Assembly (NCBI RefSeq): GCF_001618005.1
Contig: NZ_LQXA01000035.1
Location: forward strand, 62,001 to 126,000
Reading direction: 5' to 3'
Source of the DNA: Clavibacter tessellarius
GTDB lineage: Bacteria; Actinomycetota; Actinomycetes; Actinomycetales; Microbacteriaceae
Length of the DNA stretch: 64,000 nucleotides
The notes beneath the pieces were generated by a model. It made no database searches and was not told the origin of the DNA. It saw nothing but the letters and a program-made list of their open reading frames with translations. The translations under genes and the position numbers were made by a program. Positions 20,372-30,295 of the stretch are shown piece by piece; within the stretch, counting starts at the first letter, position 1; each line of letters opens with the position of its first letter.

Positions 20372-21583
20372 ATGACGACCCCACTCGCCACCACAGAAGC
20401 CCCCGTCCCCGCCGACCAGCACGGCAGCCGGGCGCACACCGACGGAGGGTGGGGCGTCATCCCCATCCAGACCCGCTCCGAGCGCTTCACGTCCACGGAC
20501 GTCGAGGCGTTCGACGCGGTCACCGGCCGCGAGGCCGTCTGGAAGCTGACGCCCGTCCGCCGGCTCGACGACCTCATCTCGGGTGAGCTCGACGGCACGC
20601 GCTACCCGTTCGCCACCACAGGGGGTGAGGGCACGTCCGTCTCCTGGATCGCGCGGGACGACGCCCGCGTCGGCACCGCCGGCGCCCCCGAGGACCGCGC
20701 CCAGGCCAACGCCTGGTCGTCCTTCGGGGAGGCGCTCGCCATCGAGGTGTCGGGCGAGCAGCCCGTCACCGTCACGGTCGGCCGCTCCGAGCTCGGCTCG
20801 GCGCCCCGCGCGGCGCACACCGTCATCACGGCGGCGCCCTTCAGCCGCGGCGTCGTCATCCTCGACAACGCCGGGTCGGCCTCGCTGGTCGAGAACGTCG
20901 AGATCGTCGTCGGCGACCAGGCCGAGCTCACCGTCGTCACGGTGCAGCAGTGGGACGACGAGGCGCGCCACCTCGCCGCGCACCAGGCCGTCGTCGGCCG
21001 GGACGCGAAGCTCAAGCACGTGGTGGTGACGCTCGGCGGCTCCATCGTCCGGGTCAATCCCTCCACGCACCTCTCGAACGAGGGCGCCGACGGCGAGCTC
21101 CTCGGCGTGTACTTCGCCGACGCGGGCCAGCACCTCGAGCAGCAGGTCTACGTCGACCACGACGCCCCGAACACCCGCAGCCGCGTCACCTACAAGGGCG
21201 CGCTGCAGGGGAAGGGCGCCCGCACCGTGTGGATCGGAGACGTGCTCATCCGTCGTTCCGCACCCGGCACCGACAGCTACGAGCAGAACCGCAACCTCGT
21301 CCTCACGGACGGCACGCGCGCCGACTCGGTCCCGAACCTCGAGATCGAGACCGGCGACATCGCCGGCGCCGGTCACGCGAGCGCCACGGGCCGCTTCGAC
21401 GACGAGCAGCTGTTCTACCTCCAGGCCCGCGGGATCACGGAGGAGGAGGCGCGTCGCCTCGTCGTCCGCGGCTTCCTCAGCGAGATCGTGCAGCAGATCG
21501 GCGTCCCCGACCTCGAGGAGCGGCTGCAGGCCGCCATCGAGGCCGAGCTGGCCGGGACGAGCACCGGGGCGGTCGTCCGATGA
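20372..21583 (+). CDS. sufD: Fe-S cluster assembly protein SufD
   Basis: Partner of SufB in the SufBC2D scaffold, thought to help iron acquisition. It has 403 residues with a variable N-terminal half and the conserved beta-helix core (IGDVLIRRSAPGTDSYEQNRNLVLTDGTRADSVPNLEIET), including the HASATGRFDDEQLFYLQARGI motif shared with SufB. Its ATG begins directly after the sufB TAG, and its end overlaps the Rieske ferredoxin gene by four bases (ATGA). Confidence 0.94.
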   Translation: MTTPLATTEAPVPADQHGSRAHTDGGWGVIPIQTRSERFTSTDVEAFDAVTGREAVWKLTPVRRLDDLISGELDGTRYPFATTGGEGTSVSWIARDDARVGTAGAPEDRAQANAWSSFGEALAIEVSGEQPVTVTVGRSELGSAPRAAHTVITAAPFSRGVVILDNAGSASLVENVEIVVGDQAELTVVTVQQWDDEARHLAAHQAVVGRDAKLKHVVVTLGGSIVRVNPSTHLSNEGADGELLGVYFADAGQHLEQQVYVDHDAPNTRSRVTYKGALQGKGARTVWIGDVLIRRSAPGTDSYEQNRNLVLTDGTRADSVPNLEIETGDIAGAGHASATGRFDDEQLFYLQARGITEEEARRLVVRGFLSEIVQQIGVPDLEERLQAAIEAELAGTSTGAVVR

Positions 21584-21900
21584 CCGCCGTCCGCATCTGC
21601 GCCGTCGACGAGCTGGGCGAGAACGAGGCGCTCCGCATCGAGATCGAGGGCCTCGCCATCGCGCTCGTCAAGGACTCCTCGGGCACCGTGCACGCCATCG
21701 GCGACACCTGCACGCACGGCGACATCTCGCTGGCCGAGGGCTTCGTCGAGGGCGACACCCTGGAGTGCTGGGCCCACGGCTCGAAGTTCTCCCTCGAGAC
21801 GGGCAAGCCGCGCACGCTGCCGGCGTACGAGCCCGTCCCCGTCTACCCCGTGACGATCGTGGACGGCGACATCCACATCGACACCACCCCGAAGAGCTAG
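21580..21900 (+). CDS. Rieske-type [2Fe-2S] ferredoxin in the SUF operon
   Basis: A 106-residue soluble Rieske protein resembling ferredoxin subunits of non-haem iron oxygenases (HcaC/BphF type). The cluster ligands are Cys44-X-His46 (CTHGD) and Cys63-X2-His66 (CWAHG). It overlaps sufD by four bases and precedes sufC by 13. No oxygenase partner is nearby, so an electron-supply role in cluster assembly or repair is the simplest inference. Similar proteins recur in SUF operons of Actinobacteria. Confidence 0.88.
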   Translation: MTAVRICAVDELGENEALRIEIEGLAIALVKDSSGTVHAIGDTCTHGDISLAEGFVEGDTLECWAHGSKFSLETGKPRTLPAYEPVPVYPVTIVDGDIHIDTTPKS

Positions 21901-21913
21901 AGGAACCGCACGC

Positions 21914-22684
21914 ATGTCAACTCTCACCATCACCGACCTGCACGTCAGCGTCGACACCGAGCAGGGTCGCAAGCAGATCCTCAAGGGCGTCGACCTCACG
22001 ATCAACGAGGGCGAGATCCACGCGATCATGGGCCCGAACGGCTCGGGCAAGTCCACGTTGGCGTACTCCATCGCGGGCCACCCCAAGTACCACGTCGACT
22101 CCGGCTCGGTCACGCTCGACGGCGTCGAGGTGCTCGACATGAGCGTCGACGAGCGCGCGCGTGCCGGCCTGTTCCTCGCCATGCAGTACCCGGTCGAGAT
22201 CCCCGGCGTCACCACCACGAACTTCCTCCGCACCGCGAAGACCGCGATCGACGGCGAGGCCCCGGCCATCCGCGGCTGGATCAAGGACGTCCGCACCTCC
22301 ATGGCGGCGCTCAAGATGGATCCCGCGTTCGCCGAGCGCAACGTCAACGAGGGCTTCTCCGGCGGCGAGAAGAAGCGCAACGAGGTGCTGCAGCTCGAGC
22401 TGCTGAAGCCGAAGTTCGCGGTGCTCGACGAGACCGACTCCGGCCTCGACGTCGACGCGCTCAAGATCGTCTCCGAGGGCGTCAACCGCGCGAAGGCGAA
22501 CACGGGCCTCGGGCTCCTGCTCATCACGCACTACACGCGCATCCTCCGCTACATCCAGCCCGACTTCGTGCACGTCTTCGTCGCCGGTCGCGTCGCCGAG
22601 CAGGGCGGGCGCGAGCTGGCCGACCGCCTCGAGGACGAGGGCTACGACCGCTTCCTGACGCCCTCGACCACGGTGGACGCGTGA
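21914..22684 (+). CDS. sufC: Fe-S cluster assembly ATPase SufC
   Basis: ABC-type ATPase that drives conformational change of SufB-SufD. It has 256 residues. Walker A is GPNGSGKST at residues 40-48, the signature is SGGEKKRNE, and Walker B is FAVLDETDSGLDVDAL, all in the SufC-specific form. It lies 13 bases after the Rieske gene. Its stop overlaps the GTG of sufT. Confidence 0.97.
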   Translation: MSTLTITDLHVSVDTEQGRKQILKGVDLTINEGEIHAIMGPNGSGKSTLAYSIAGHPKYHVDSGSVTLDGVEVLDMSVDERARAGLFLAMQYPVEIPGVTTTNFLRTAKTAIDGEAPAIRGWIKDVRTSMAALKMDPAFAERNVNEGFSGGEKKRNEVLQLELLKPKFAVLDETDSGLDVDALKIVSEGVNRAKANTGLGLLLITHYTRILRYIQPDFVHVFVAGRVAEQGGRELADRLEDEGYDRFLTPSTTVDA

Positions 22685-23016
22685 GCACGCAGAGCACGCT
22701 GACCCCGCAGAAGTTCGACGAGGTCGAGGAGGCGCTCAAGGACGTCATGGATCCCGAGCTCGGGATCAACGTGGTCGACCTGGGTCTCATCTACGACCTC
22801 GCGTGGGACGACGAGAACGACGCCCTCATCATCCACATGACGCTGACATCGGCGGGCTGCCCGCTGACCGACGTGCTCGAGGAGCAGACCGCGGAGGCGC
22901 TCGACGGCGTCGTGGCCGCGTTCCGCATCAACTGGGTGTGGATGCCGCCGTGGGGTCCGGAGCGGATCACCGACGACGGCCGCGACATGATGCGGGCCCT
23001 CGGCTTCTCCATCTGA
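22681..23016 (+). CDS. SufT-like metal-sulfur cluster assembly factor (DUF59/MIP18)
   Basis: Small cytoplasmic protein of the MIP18/PaaD family, associated with maturation or carriage of Fe-S clusters. It has 111 residues. DPELGINVVDLGLIYD (from residue 24) and TLTSAGCPLTD with the conserved Cys60 are the family signatures. The GTG start overlaps sufC by four bases. It is the last gene of the suf operon and is followed by a terminator. No sufS or sufU follows. Confidence 0.92.
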   Translation: MSTQSTLTPQKFDEVEEALKDVMDPELGINVVDLGLIYDLAWDDENDALIIHMTLTSAGCPLTDVLEEQTAEALDGVVAAFRINWVWMPPWGPERITDDGRDMMRALGFSI

Positions 23017-23039
23017 TCCGCGCCCGCGCCGCGCGACCT

Positions 23040-23072
23040 CGACGGCCCCTCCCGCACCGGGTGGGGCCGTCG
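23040..23072 (+). terminator. Terminator of the suf operon
   Basis: A 15-bp stem with one mismatch: CGACGGCCCCTCCCG (23040-23054) pairs with CGGGTGGGGCCGTCG (23058-23072), loop CAC. It is 23 bases after the sufT stop. Confidence 0.75.
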
Positions 23073-23249
23073 TCGCGTCGGGGCCCGCCTCTCGGCCGCC
23101 GTCGGGAGGGGCGGGACGCCGCCGTCTCGTACACTGGACCGGTCGGGTCCGATGGACGCCCTCGACCGACCGGGCTCGACCCCCTCTGCTGCGGGTCGCC
23201 CCTCTCCCACGGACCGTGGGACATCCGCTGATCAGAAGGACCTCTCACC

Positions 23250-24848
<1,599 letters not shown>

Positions 24849-24902
24849 TCCGACTGGGCGCAGCCCGCGGCCTCCCGACGGGAGCGCCGGGGCGGGGTGC
24901 GC

Positions 24903-25748
24903 TCAGCGCGCGTCGTCGAGGATCCGGTCCTCGACGTCGGCGTCCGAGGGCTGCTTCCGCGCCCGCTTCGCCTGGCGGGCACGCTCGCGGTCCTGCTCCT
25001 CGGGGTCGTCCTGGTTGATGATGCGGTACTCGTTGCGGATCGCGACGCCCAGCCCCACGAAGGCGATGATCGCGAACAAGAGCCACTGGAAGGCGTAGGA
25101 GAGGTGCGGGCCCTCGTCCTCCTCCGGACGCGGCGTGGCGAACGGCGCCGCGGCCGCGGGGGCCGGGTCCTCGGACATCAGCAGGCCGTACGCGCCGGTG
25201 AACGTGGGCGCCTGGATGCGGTCGGCGATGTCGGGCAGGTTCACGGTGGCGATCTGCCCTTCGGGGGCGGTGCGTCCCGGCAGCTCCGGTTCGCCCGCCT
25301 TCAGCCGCGCCGTGACGGTGACCTCGCCCGCGGGCGGCGCCGGCACGGAGTCAGGGGAGTCCTGCGAGTTGCCGATGGGCACCCACCCGCGGTCGACGAC
25401 GAAGACGCGTCCGTCCTCGAGGCGCAGCGGCGTGAGGACCTCGAAGCCGGGCTGCCCGTTGAAGGGGCGGTTGCGCGCGAGGATCTGCTGGTCGACGAGG
25501 TACGTGCCGGTCATGGTGACCGGGGTCCACTTCTGCGTGTCGACGTACGCGGACGTGTCGGCGAGCACCTGGTCGACCGGCTGCGCCGCGCGATCCCAGT
25601 TGTCCTCCACCTTGGCGATCTCGGCGAGGGCCTCGTCGCGACGGGCGAACTGCCAGTGGCTGAGCAGCACGCAGGCGATGGAGAAGACCACGGCGACGAG
25701 CAGGTAGCCGGCCCAGCGGCGGTTGAGGACGAAGCGCCAGCGGTTCAC
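24903..25748 (-). CDS. SURF1-family cytochrome oxidase biogenesis protein
   Basis: Membrane protein of the SURF1/Shy1 family, which helps haem A insertion into cytochrome c oxidase. It has 281 residues with one membrane segment near the N-terminus (about 12-32) and one near the C-terminus (LLFAIIAFVGLGVAI). The SURF1 marks HWQFARRDE, GTYLVDQQILARNRPFNGQPGFEVLTPL and VDRGWVP lie between them. The tail after the last membrane segment is highly charged. The GTG start overlaps the small upstream gene (GTGA). It fits with ctaA and ctaB nearby. Confidence 0.88.
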   Translation of the reverse strand: MNRWRFVLNRRWAGYLLVAVVFSIACVLLSHWQFARRDEALAEIAKVEDNWDRAAQPVDQVLADTSAYVDTQKWTPVTMTGTYLVDQQILARNRPFNGQPGFEVLTPLRLEDGRVFVVDRGWVPIGNSQDSPDSVPAPPAGEVTVTARLKAGEPELPGRTAPEGQIATVNLPDIADRIQAPTFTGAYGLLMSEDPAPAAAAPFATPRPEEDEGPHLSYAFQWLLFAIIAFVGLGVAIRNEYRIINQDDPEEQDRERARQAKRARKQPSDADVEDRILDDAR

Positions 25749-25999
25749 GCGATCGCCCCCTCGACGGGCGCGTCGACGGCGGCGACCCGCACGGGGAAGT
25801 CGCGGCCGGCGAGGAAGTCGCGGAGGAAGCCGACGTGCTCGTCGCACGCCGTCCACGTCTTCACGCGGTCGGCGGTGTGGATCCGCGGGTTCCGCCACTC
25901 GACCCGCCAGGCGGCGTCCACCCGGCAGCCGGCGCGCGAGCACTGGACGACGTCGGGGGACGGACCGGAGCCGAGCCCCCAGGAGGCGAGCCCGCTCAC
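25745..25999 (-). CDS. Small conserved-looking protein with zinc-ribbon-like cysteines
   Basis: An 84-residue protein that I cannot assign to a function. It has the pattern C-X4-C (CSRAGC) followed about 25 residues later by C-X2-H (CDEH), which could bind one metal ion. The rest is Trp/Arg-rich in the middle (AAWRVEWRNPRIH) and acidic/hydrophobic at the end. The GTG start overlaps the DUF3099 gene by four bases and its stop overlaps the SURF1 start, so it is translated within one operon of three. Confidence 0.7.
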   Translation of the reverse strand: MSGLASWGLGSGPSPDVVQCSRAGCRVDAAWRVEWRNPRIHTADRVKTWTACDEHVGFLRDFLAGRDFPVRVAAVDAPVEGAIA

Positions 26000-26484
26000 G
26001 CGTCGGTCGGGGAGTCGGGCACGCCCGGCTCGGCGGCCGATGCGGGGCGGGAGGCGTGCGGACGCGGTTCCGGAGCGCGGCCGGTCTCGTACGTGGTGAA
26101 GGGCTCGGGGGTCGTGAAGGCCTCGGAGGAGCGGGACGGCTCGGACGGCGCGTGCGGCTCCGACATCGTGAACGGCTCGGAGGGGACGTACGGCGCGGCC
26201 GGCGGAGGGAAGCCCGAGTGCCGCGCGGACACGGCGACGACGCCGCCCGGGCGCTCCACGGCCGTGCCCTGGTTGCCGCCCACGTTCGCGAGGATGACCG
26301 CGAAGTAGGGGAGCACGACGGCGCCGACGGCCGCGACGGCCAGCCACCAGCCCTGGAGGAACAGGCAGGACAGGATGCAGACCATCCTGATGCTCATGGC
26401 GATGGTGTACTTCACCATGCGCGCGTGACGGTCCTCCTGCGGGGACCGGGGGAGGCTGGTGACCGATTGCTGCGGGGCTGGCAT
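25996..26484 (-). CDS. DUF3099 family membrane protein
   Basis: A 162-residue protein with the DUF3099 arrangement: two adjacent membrane helices after ARMVKYTIAMSIRMVCILSCLF and WWLAVAAVGAVVLPYFAVILANV (about residues 25-75), then a long Pro/Ser/Glu-rich cytoplasmic tail with repeated SEPF/SEPH-like units (about 110-160). ATG 26484 is chosen because homology starts at MPAPQQSV. It is first in a three-gene operon with the zinc-ribbon-like and SURF1 genes. Function unknown. Confidence 0.78.
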   Translation of the reverse strand: MPAPQQSVTSLPRSPQEDRHARMVKYTIAMSIRMVCILSCLFLQGWWLAVAAVGAVVLPYFAVILANVGGNQGTAVERPGGVVAVSARHSGFPPPAAPYVPSEPFTMSEPHAPSEPSRSSEAFTTPEPFTTYETGRAPEPRPHASRPASAAEPGVPDSPTDA

Positions 26485-26551
26485 GCGTGGTTGGCGTCCT
26501 TCGAGGGCACGTCGCGCGCCCCATCGGGACAAGGGTACGCCGCACCACCGA

Positions 26552-26557
26552 TAGGAT
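26552..26557 (+). promoter_or_regulatory. -10 box of the fabG-like gene
   Basis: TAGGAT, 46 bases before the ATG of the short-chain dehydrogenase, in the divergent gap to DUF3099. No obvious -35. Confidence 0.45.
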
Positions 26558-26603
26558 CTCCCGAGTCCGCATGCCCCCGCCGAGCCGTAAGGGAAGGTCC
26601 CCC

Positions 26604-27314
26604 ATGAGCGCCGCACGCACCGTCCTCGTCACCGGAGGCAACAGGGGGATCGGGTACGCGATCGCGGAGGAGATGCTCCGCCAGGGCCACCGCGTCGCCG
26701 TCACCGCCCGCTCGGGCGAGGGTCCCGCGGGCAGCCTCACGGTCCGCGCCGACGTCACCGACGCCGCGTCCGTCGACGCGGCGTTCACCGAGGTCGAGGC
26801 CGCGTACGGCCCGGTCGAGGTCGTGGTCGCCAACGCCGGCATCACCCGCGACACCCTGATGATGCGCATGAGCGACGCCGACTTCACCGAGGTGGTCGAC
26901 ACCAACCTGGGCGGCGCCTTCCGCGTGGTCAAGCGCGCGTCCAAGGGCATGCTCAAGGCCCGCTTCGGCCGCATCGTCCTCATCTCGAGCGTCGTCGGCC
27001 TCTACGGCTCCGGCGGCCAGGTCAACTACGCGGCGTCCAAGAGCGGGCTCGTCGGCCTCGCCCGCTCGGTCACGCGCGAGCTCGGCGGTCGCGGCATCAC
27101 GGCCAACGTCGTGGCCCCGGGCTTCATCGAGACCGACATGACCGCCGAGCTGCCCGAGGCGACCGCGGCCGAGTACCGGAAGTCCATCCCGGCCGGCCGC
27201 TACGGCACCGCCGCCGAGGTCGCCGGCGTCGTCGCGTGGATCTCCTCCGACGAGGCCGCGTACATCTCGGGCGCCGTCATCCCCGTCGACGGCGGCCTCG
27301 GCATGGGCCACTGA
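26604..27314 (+). CDS. fabG: 3-oxoacyl-[ACP] reductase-like short-chain dehydrogenase
   Basis: Classical SDR of 236 residues, closest in style to FabG, which reduces 3-oxoacyl-ACP with NADPH. Cofactor motif TGGNRGIGYAIA is at the N-terminus and NAGI in the middle. The catalytic Ser of LISSVVG is followed by Tyr and Lys in YAASK. The C-terminal VAPGFIETDM and SGAVIPVDGG are FabG marks. ATG 26604 has AAGGGAAGG upstream. Several FabG paralogues usually exist, so the physiological substrate (fatty-acid synthesis or other) is uncertain. Confidence 0.85.
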   Translation: MSAARTVLVTGGNRGIGYAIAEEMLRQGHRVAVTARSGEGPAGSLTVRADVTDAASVDAAFTEVEAAYGPVEVVVANAGITRDTLMMRMSDADFTEVVDTNLGGAFRVVKRASKGMLKARFGRIVLISSVVGLYGSGGQVNYAASKSGLVGLARSVTRELGGRGITANVVAPGFIETDMTAELPEATAAEYRKSIPAGRYGTAAEVAGVVAWISSDEAAYISGAVIPVDGGLGMGH

Positions 27315-27337
27315 CGCCGCTCGTCGGGGAGAGGGCC

Positions 27338-28294
27338 GTGTCCGACCTCCTGGCCGCGTGGGACATCGGTCCCGCCGAGCTCACCGAGCTCGGAGCCACG
27401 CACAACCACGCGTACCGCGTGGACGTCGAGGGGGGATCGCGCTATCTGCTCCGCCTGCACGTCGCGCGGCGGAAGCCCCACGAGATCGACCTCGAGCTCG
27501 ACTGGCTGGCCATGCTGGCCGCGCGCGGCGGGGCCTCGGTGCCCGTGCCGCAGCGCACGCGCGACGCGAACTGGACCGCGACCGTCGAGGCCGCCGTGCC
27601 GGACGACGACGAGGTCGGCCTCCGTCGGGCGGTGACGGGCGCGTCGGGGGAGCGGGTCGAGCTGCGGCTCGCGAGCCTCCTCACCTGGCACGACGGCGAG
27701 ATGCTGAGCAGCCTCCCGGCCACGGCCGACGCCGGGCCGTTCGCGGAGGCGCTCGCGGCGCTGCACGCCGCGGGCGCGGACCCGGCCGCGGTCGCCCTAG
27801 CCTCGCGCCGTCGCCGGTACGACGCCGACTACGCCGCCCTGCGGCTGGAGAGGCTGGCGGACGGCTACCCCGGCATCATGGCCGACGGGTCCACCGCCGC
27901 CGCGCTCGCGGGCGCCGTCGAGGAGCTGCGGGCCACGCTCGCGGAGGCGGGGCCCCCGATCATGGTGCACGGCGACTACCACCCGGGCAACCTCATCCAG
28001 GGGCCCGACAGCGCCTCGGTCATCGACTTCGACCGTTGCGGCCTCGGCCCGGCGGGACTCGACGTCGCCGCCGCGATCATGTACCTCGCGCCCCGGCAGC
28101 GCGCGCAGTTCCACCGCGCCTACACCGCGGCGGGCGGAAGCACGGGCGTCCCCGACGAGCGCTTCGGCGCGTTCATCTTCCTGGCGTACCTCGACAACGT
28201 CACGCACCTCGCGAGCCTGCCGTCCGAGCGCGAGCGGATGCCCGCGAACATCGCGCAGCTCGTCGCCATCGCCCGGGCGGTCGTCGGCGGCTGA
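27338..28294 (+). CDS. Phosphotransferase of the APH/choline-kinase-like family
   Basis: A kinase-fold enzyme of 318 residues that phosphorylates a small hydroxyl compound not identifiable from sequence. The catalytic loop MVHGDYHPGNL and the Mg-binding VIDFDRCG are intact. The N-terminal nucleotide-binding part is short (NHAYRVDVEGGSRYLLRLH). The GTG start follows GGGGAGAGG. It lies 23 bases after the fabG-like gene, probably on the same transcript. Homoserine kinase-like and aminoglycoside phosphotransferase annotations are both possible. Confidence 0.8.
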   Translation: MSDLLAAWDIGPAELTELGATHNHAYRVDVEGGSRYLLRLHVARRKPHEIDLELDWLAMLAARGGASVPVPQRTRDANWTATVEAAVPDDDEVGLRRAVTGASGERVELRLASLLTWHDGEMLSSLPATADAGPFAEALAALHAAGADPAAVALASRRRRYDADYAALRLERLADGYPGIMADGSTAAALAGAVEELRATLAEAGPPIMVHGDYHPGNLIQGPDSASVIDFDRCGLGPAGLDVAAAIMYLAPRQRAQFHRAYTAAGGSTGVPDERFGAFIFLAYLDNVTHLASLPSERERMPANIAQLVAIARAVVGG

Positions 28295-28316
28295 GACGGC
28301 GGTGACGCCGCGTCAG
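28291..28316. terminator. Hairpin spanning two convergent stop codons
   Basis: CTGAGACGGCG (28291-28301) can pair with CGCCGCGTCAG (28306-28316) except at two positions. It contains the stop codons of both the phosphotransferase and serB. A short bidirectional terminator is plausible. Confidence 0.35.
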
Positions 28317-29011
28317 CGGGGGAGGCCGAGGAGCGCGAGCACCTGCGCGAGGTCGCGGCGGTCGACGCAGACGTCGGCGCGCTCCCGGACGGCGGGCTTC
28401 GCGTCGAAGGCGACGGAGAGGCCGGCGACCGACATCATCTCGAGGTCGTTGGCACCGTCGCCCACCGCGACGACGCGCGACAGCGGGATGCCCAGCTCCG
28501 CGCTCCACTCCTCGACGGCCGCGCGCTTCGCCGCGGCGTCGACGACGGGGCCGGCGACCCGTCCCGTGAGGCACCCGTCGACGGTCTCCAGCCGGTTCGC
28601 GCGCCACCGGTCGAGCCCGAGGCGCTCGGCGAGCGGATCCAGCAGCTCGTGGAACCCGCCGGAGACGACGGCGACCACGTGGCCGGCGTCGTGCAGGCCC
28701 GCGACGAGCCGCTCGGCGCCCGGGGTGACGCGGATGCGGCGGCCGACGACCGCGTGCACGGAATCCGGCAGGCCGACCAGCGTGAGCACGCGGGAGCGCA
28801 GGCTCTCGGCGAAGTCGAGCTCGCCGCGCATGGCCCGCTCGGTGACGGCGGCGACCTCGTGGAGCGAGCCCGCCTCCGCGGCCAGCAGCTCGATCGCCTC
28901 GTCCTCGATCAGGGTGGAGTCGACGTCGAGCACGACGAGCATGCGCGGACCCGCGACTCGCGTGTCCGGCGCCGGCACCGCGGGACGCGTCAGGGGGAGG
29001 ACGGCGCTCAC
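28313..29011 (-). CDS. serB: Phosphoserine phosphatase
   Basis: HAD-family enzyme that makes L-serine from phosphoserine. It has 232 residues. Motif I is LDVDSTL with nucleophile Asp29 and Asp31. Motif II is VVSGGF. Motif III/IV is [10 protein letters not shown] with the preceding Lys in [10 protein letters not shown]. The GTG start at 29011 overlaps the glgC stop (GTGA), so it is the second gene after glgC. A more internal start at Met24 is possible but would lose the coupling. Some HAD phosphatases have other substrates; the SerB motifs favour serine. Confidence 0.88.
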   Translation of the reverse strand: MSAVLPLTRPAVPAPDTRVAGPRMLVVLDVDSTLIEDEAIELLAAEAGSLHEVAAVTERAMRGELDFAESLRSRVLTLVGLPDSVHAVVGRRIRVTPGAERLVAGLHDAGHVVAVVSGGFHELLDPLAERLGLDRWRANRLETVDGCLTGRVAGPVVDAAAKRAAVEEWSAELGIPLSRVVAVGDGANDLEMMSVAGLSVAFDAKPAVRERADVCVDRRDLAQVLALLGLPR

Positions 29012-30249
29012 GGGGTGACGCGCACGCCCTTGCCCACGACGGTGATCCCGCCGTCGGTGACCGTGAAGCCGCGCGCGCGGTCGCGGTCGTGGTCGACGCC
29101 GACGGTGGCGCCGGGCTCCACCTCGACGTCCTTGTCGAGGATGGCGCGGCTGACGACCGCGCCCGCCCCGATGTGCACCTTGTCGAAGACGATGGAGTCG
29201 ACGATCCGCGCGCCCGACTCCGCGATGACCCACGGGCCGAGCACGCTGCGCTCGACGTGGGCGCCGCTGATGACGCCGCCGAGCGAGGTGATCGAGTCGA
29301 TCATCGTTCCCGTGTTGCCCTGCGCGTCGCGGACGAACTTCGCGGGCGGGCTGTTGAGCTGCTGGCTGAAGATCGGCCAGTCCTTGTTGTAGAGGTTGAA
29401 CACCGGCAGCGCCGAGATGAGGTCCTGGTGCGCGTCGAAGAACGACTCGATGGTGCCGACGTCGCGCCAGTAGTAGCGGTCGCGGTCGTTGGCACCGGGG
29501 ACCTCGTTGCGGTTGAGGTCGTAGACACCGGCGTTCCCCTGCTCCACGAACCACGGCACGATGTCGCCGCCCATGTCGTGCGCGGACTCGGCGTTCTCGC
29601 CGTCGCGGCGCACGGCGTCGATGAGCTGGTCGGTGTCGAAGACGTAGTTGCCCATGGACGCGAGCACCTCGCCGGGGGAGTCGTCGAGGCCCTGCGGGTC
29701 CTTCGGCTTCTCGAGGAACGCGCGGATGGCGTAGGGGTTCGCGGGGTCCACGTCGATCACGCCGAACTGGTCGGCCAGCTCGATGGGCTGGCGGATGGCC
29801 GCGACCGTCGCGCCGTGGCCGGACGCGATGTGCGCGTCGATCATCTGGCTGAAGTCCATGCGGTACACGTGGTCGGCGCCCACCACCACGACGATGTCGG
29901 GCTTCTCGTCGTTGATGAGGTTGAGGCTCTGCAGGATGGCGTCGGCCGACCCGCTGAACCACCGCTTGCCGAGGCGCTGCTGCGCGGGCACGGACGCGAT
30001 GTAGGAGTTGAGCATCTGGTTGAGGCGCCAGGTCTGCGACACGTGGCGGTCGAGCGAGTGCGACTTGTACTGCGTCAGCACGACGATCTGCGTCAGCCCC
30101 GAGTTGATGAGGTTGGAGAGCGCGAAGTCGATGAGCCGGTACTGGCCGCCGAACGGGACGGCGGGCTTGGCGCGGTCCGCGGTGAGCGGCATGAGCCTCT
30201 TGCCCTCGCCGCCGGCGAGCACGATTCCAAAGATCTTCTTCGATGCCAT
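29008..30249 (-). CDS. glgC: Glucose-1-phosphate adenylyltransferase
   Basis: Makes ADP-glucose for glycogen (and related alpha-glucan) synthesis. It has 413 residues. The N-terminal nucleotidyltransferase signature [12 protein letters not shown] is followed by [15 protein letters not shown], the [12 protein letters not shown] block and a C-terminal left-handed beta-helix (hexapeptide repeats such as [12 protein letters not shown]). The ATG at 30249 lies only 46 bases from the divergent glgA. A TAnnnT box 6 bases before the ATG suggests a leaderless mRNA. Confidence 0.96.
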   Translation of the reverse strand: MASKKIFGIVLAGGEGKRLMPLTADRAKPAVPFGGQYRLIDFALSNLINSGLTQIVVLTQYKSHSLDRHVSQTWRLNQMLNSYIASVPAQQRLGKRWFSGSADAILQSLNLINDEKPDIVVVVGADHVYRMDFSQMIDAHIASGHGATVAAIRQPIELADQFGVIDVDPANPYAIRAFLEKPKDPQGLDDSPGEVLASMGNYVFDTDQLIDAVRRDGENAESAHDMGGDIVPWFVEQGNAGVYDLNRNEVPGANDRDRYYWRDVGTIESFFDAHQDLISALPVFNLYNKDWPIFSQQLNSPPAKFVRDAQGNTGTMIDSITSLGGVISGAHVERSVLGPWVIAESGARIVDSIVFDKVHIGAGAVVSRAILDKDVEVEPGATVGVDHDRDRARGFTVTDGGITVVGKGVRVTP

Positions 30250-30255
30250 TGCACC

Positions 30256-30261
30256 AGCGTA
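30256..30261 (-). promoter_or_regulatory. -10 box of glgC, leaderless type
   Basis: On the minus strand TACGCT is followed after six bases by the glgC ATG, so transcription should begin at or next to the start codon. Confidence 0.45.
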
Positions 30262-30295
30262 GATGCACGTCAGGGCATGTACTAGCGTTCGACGA

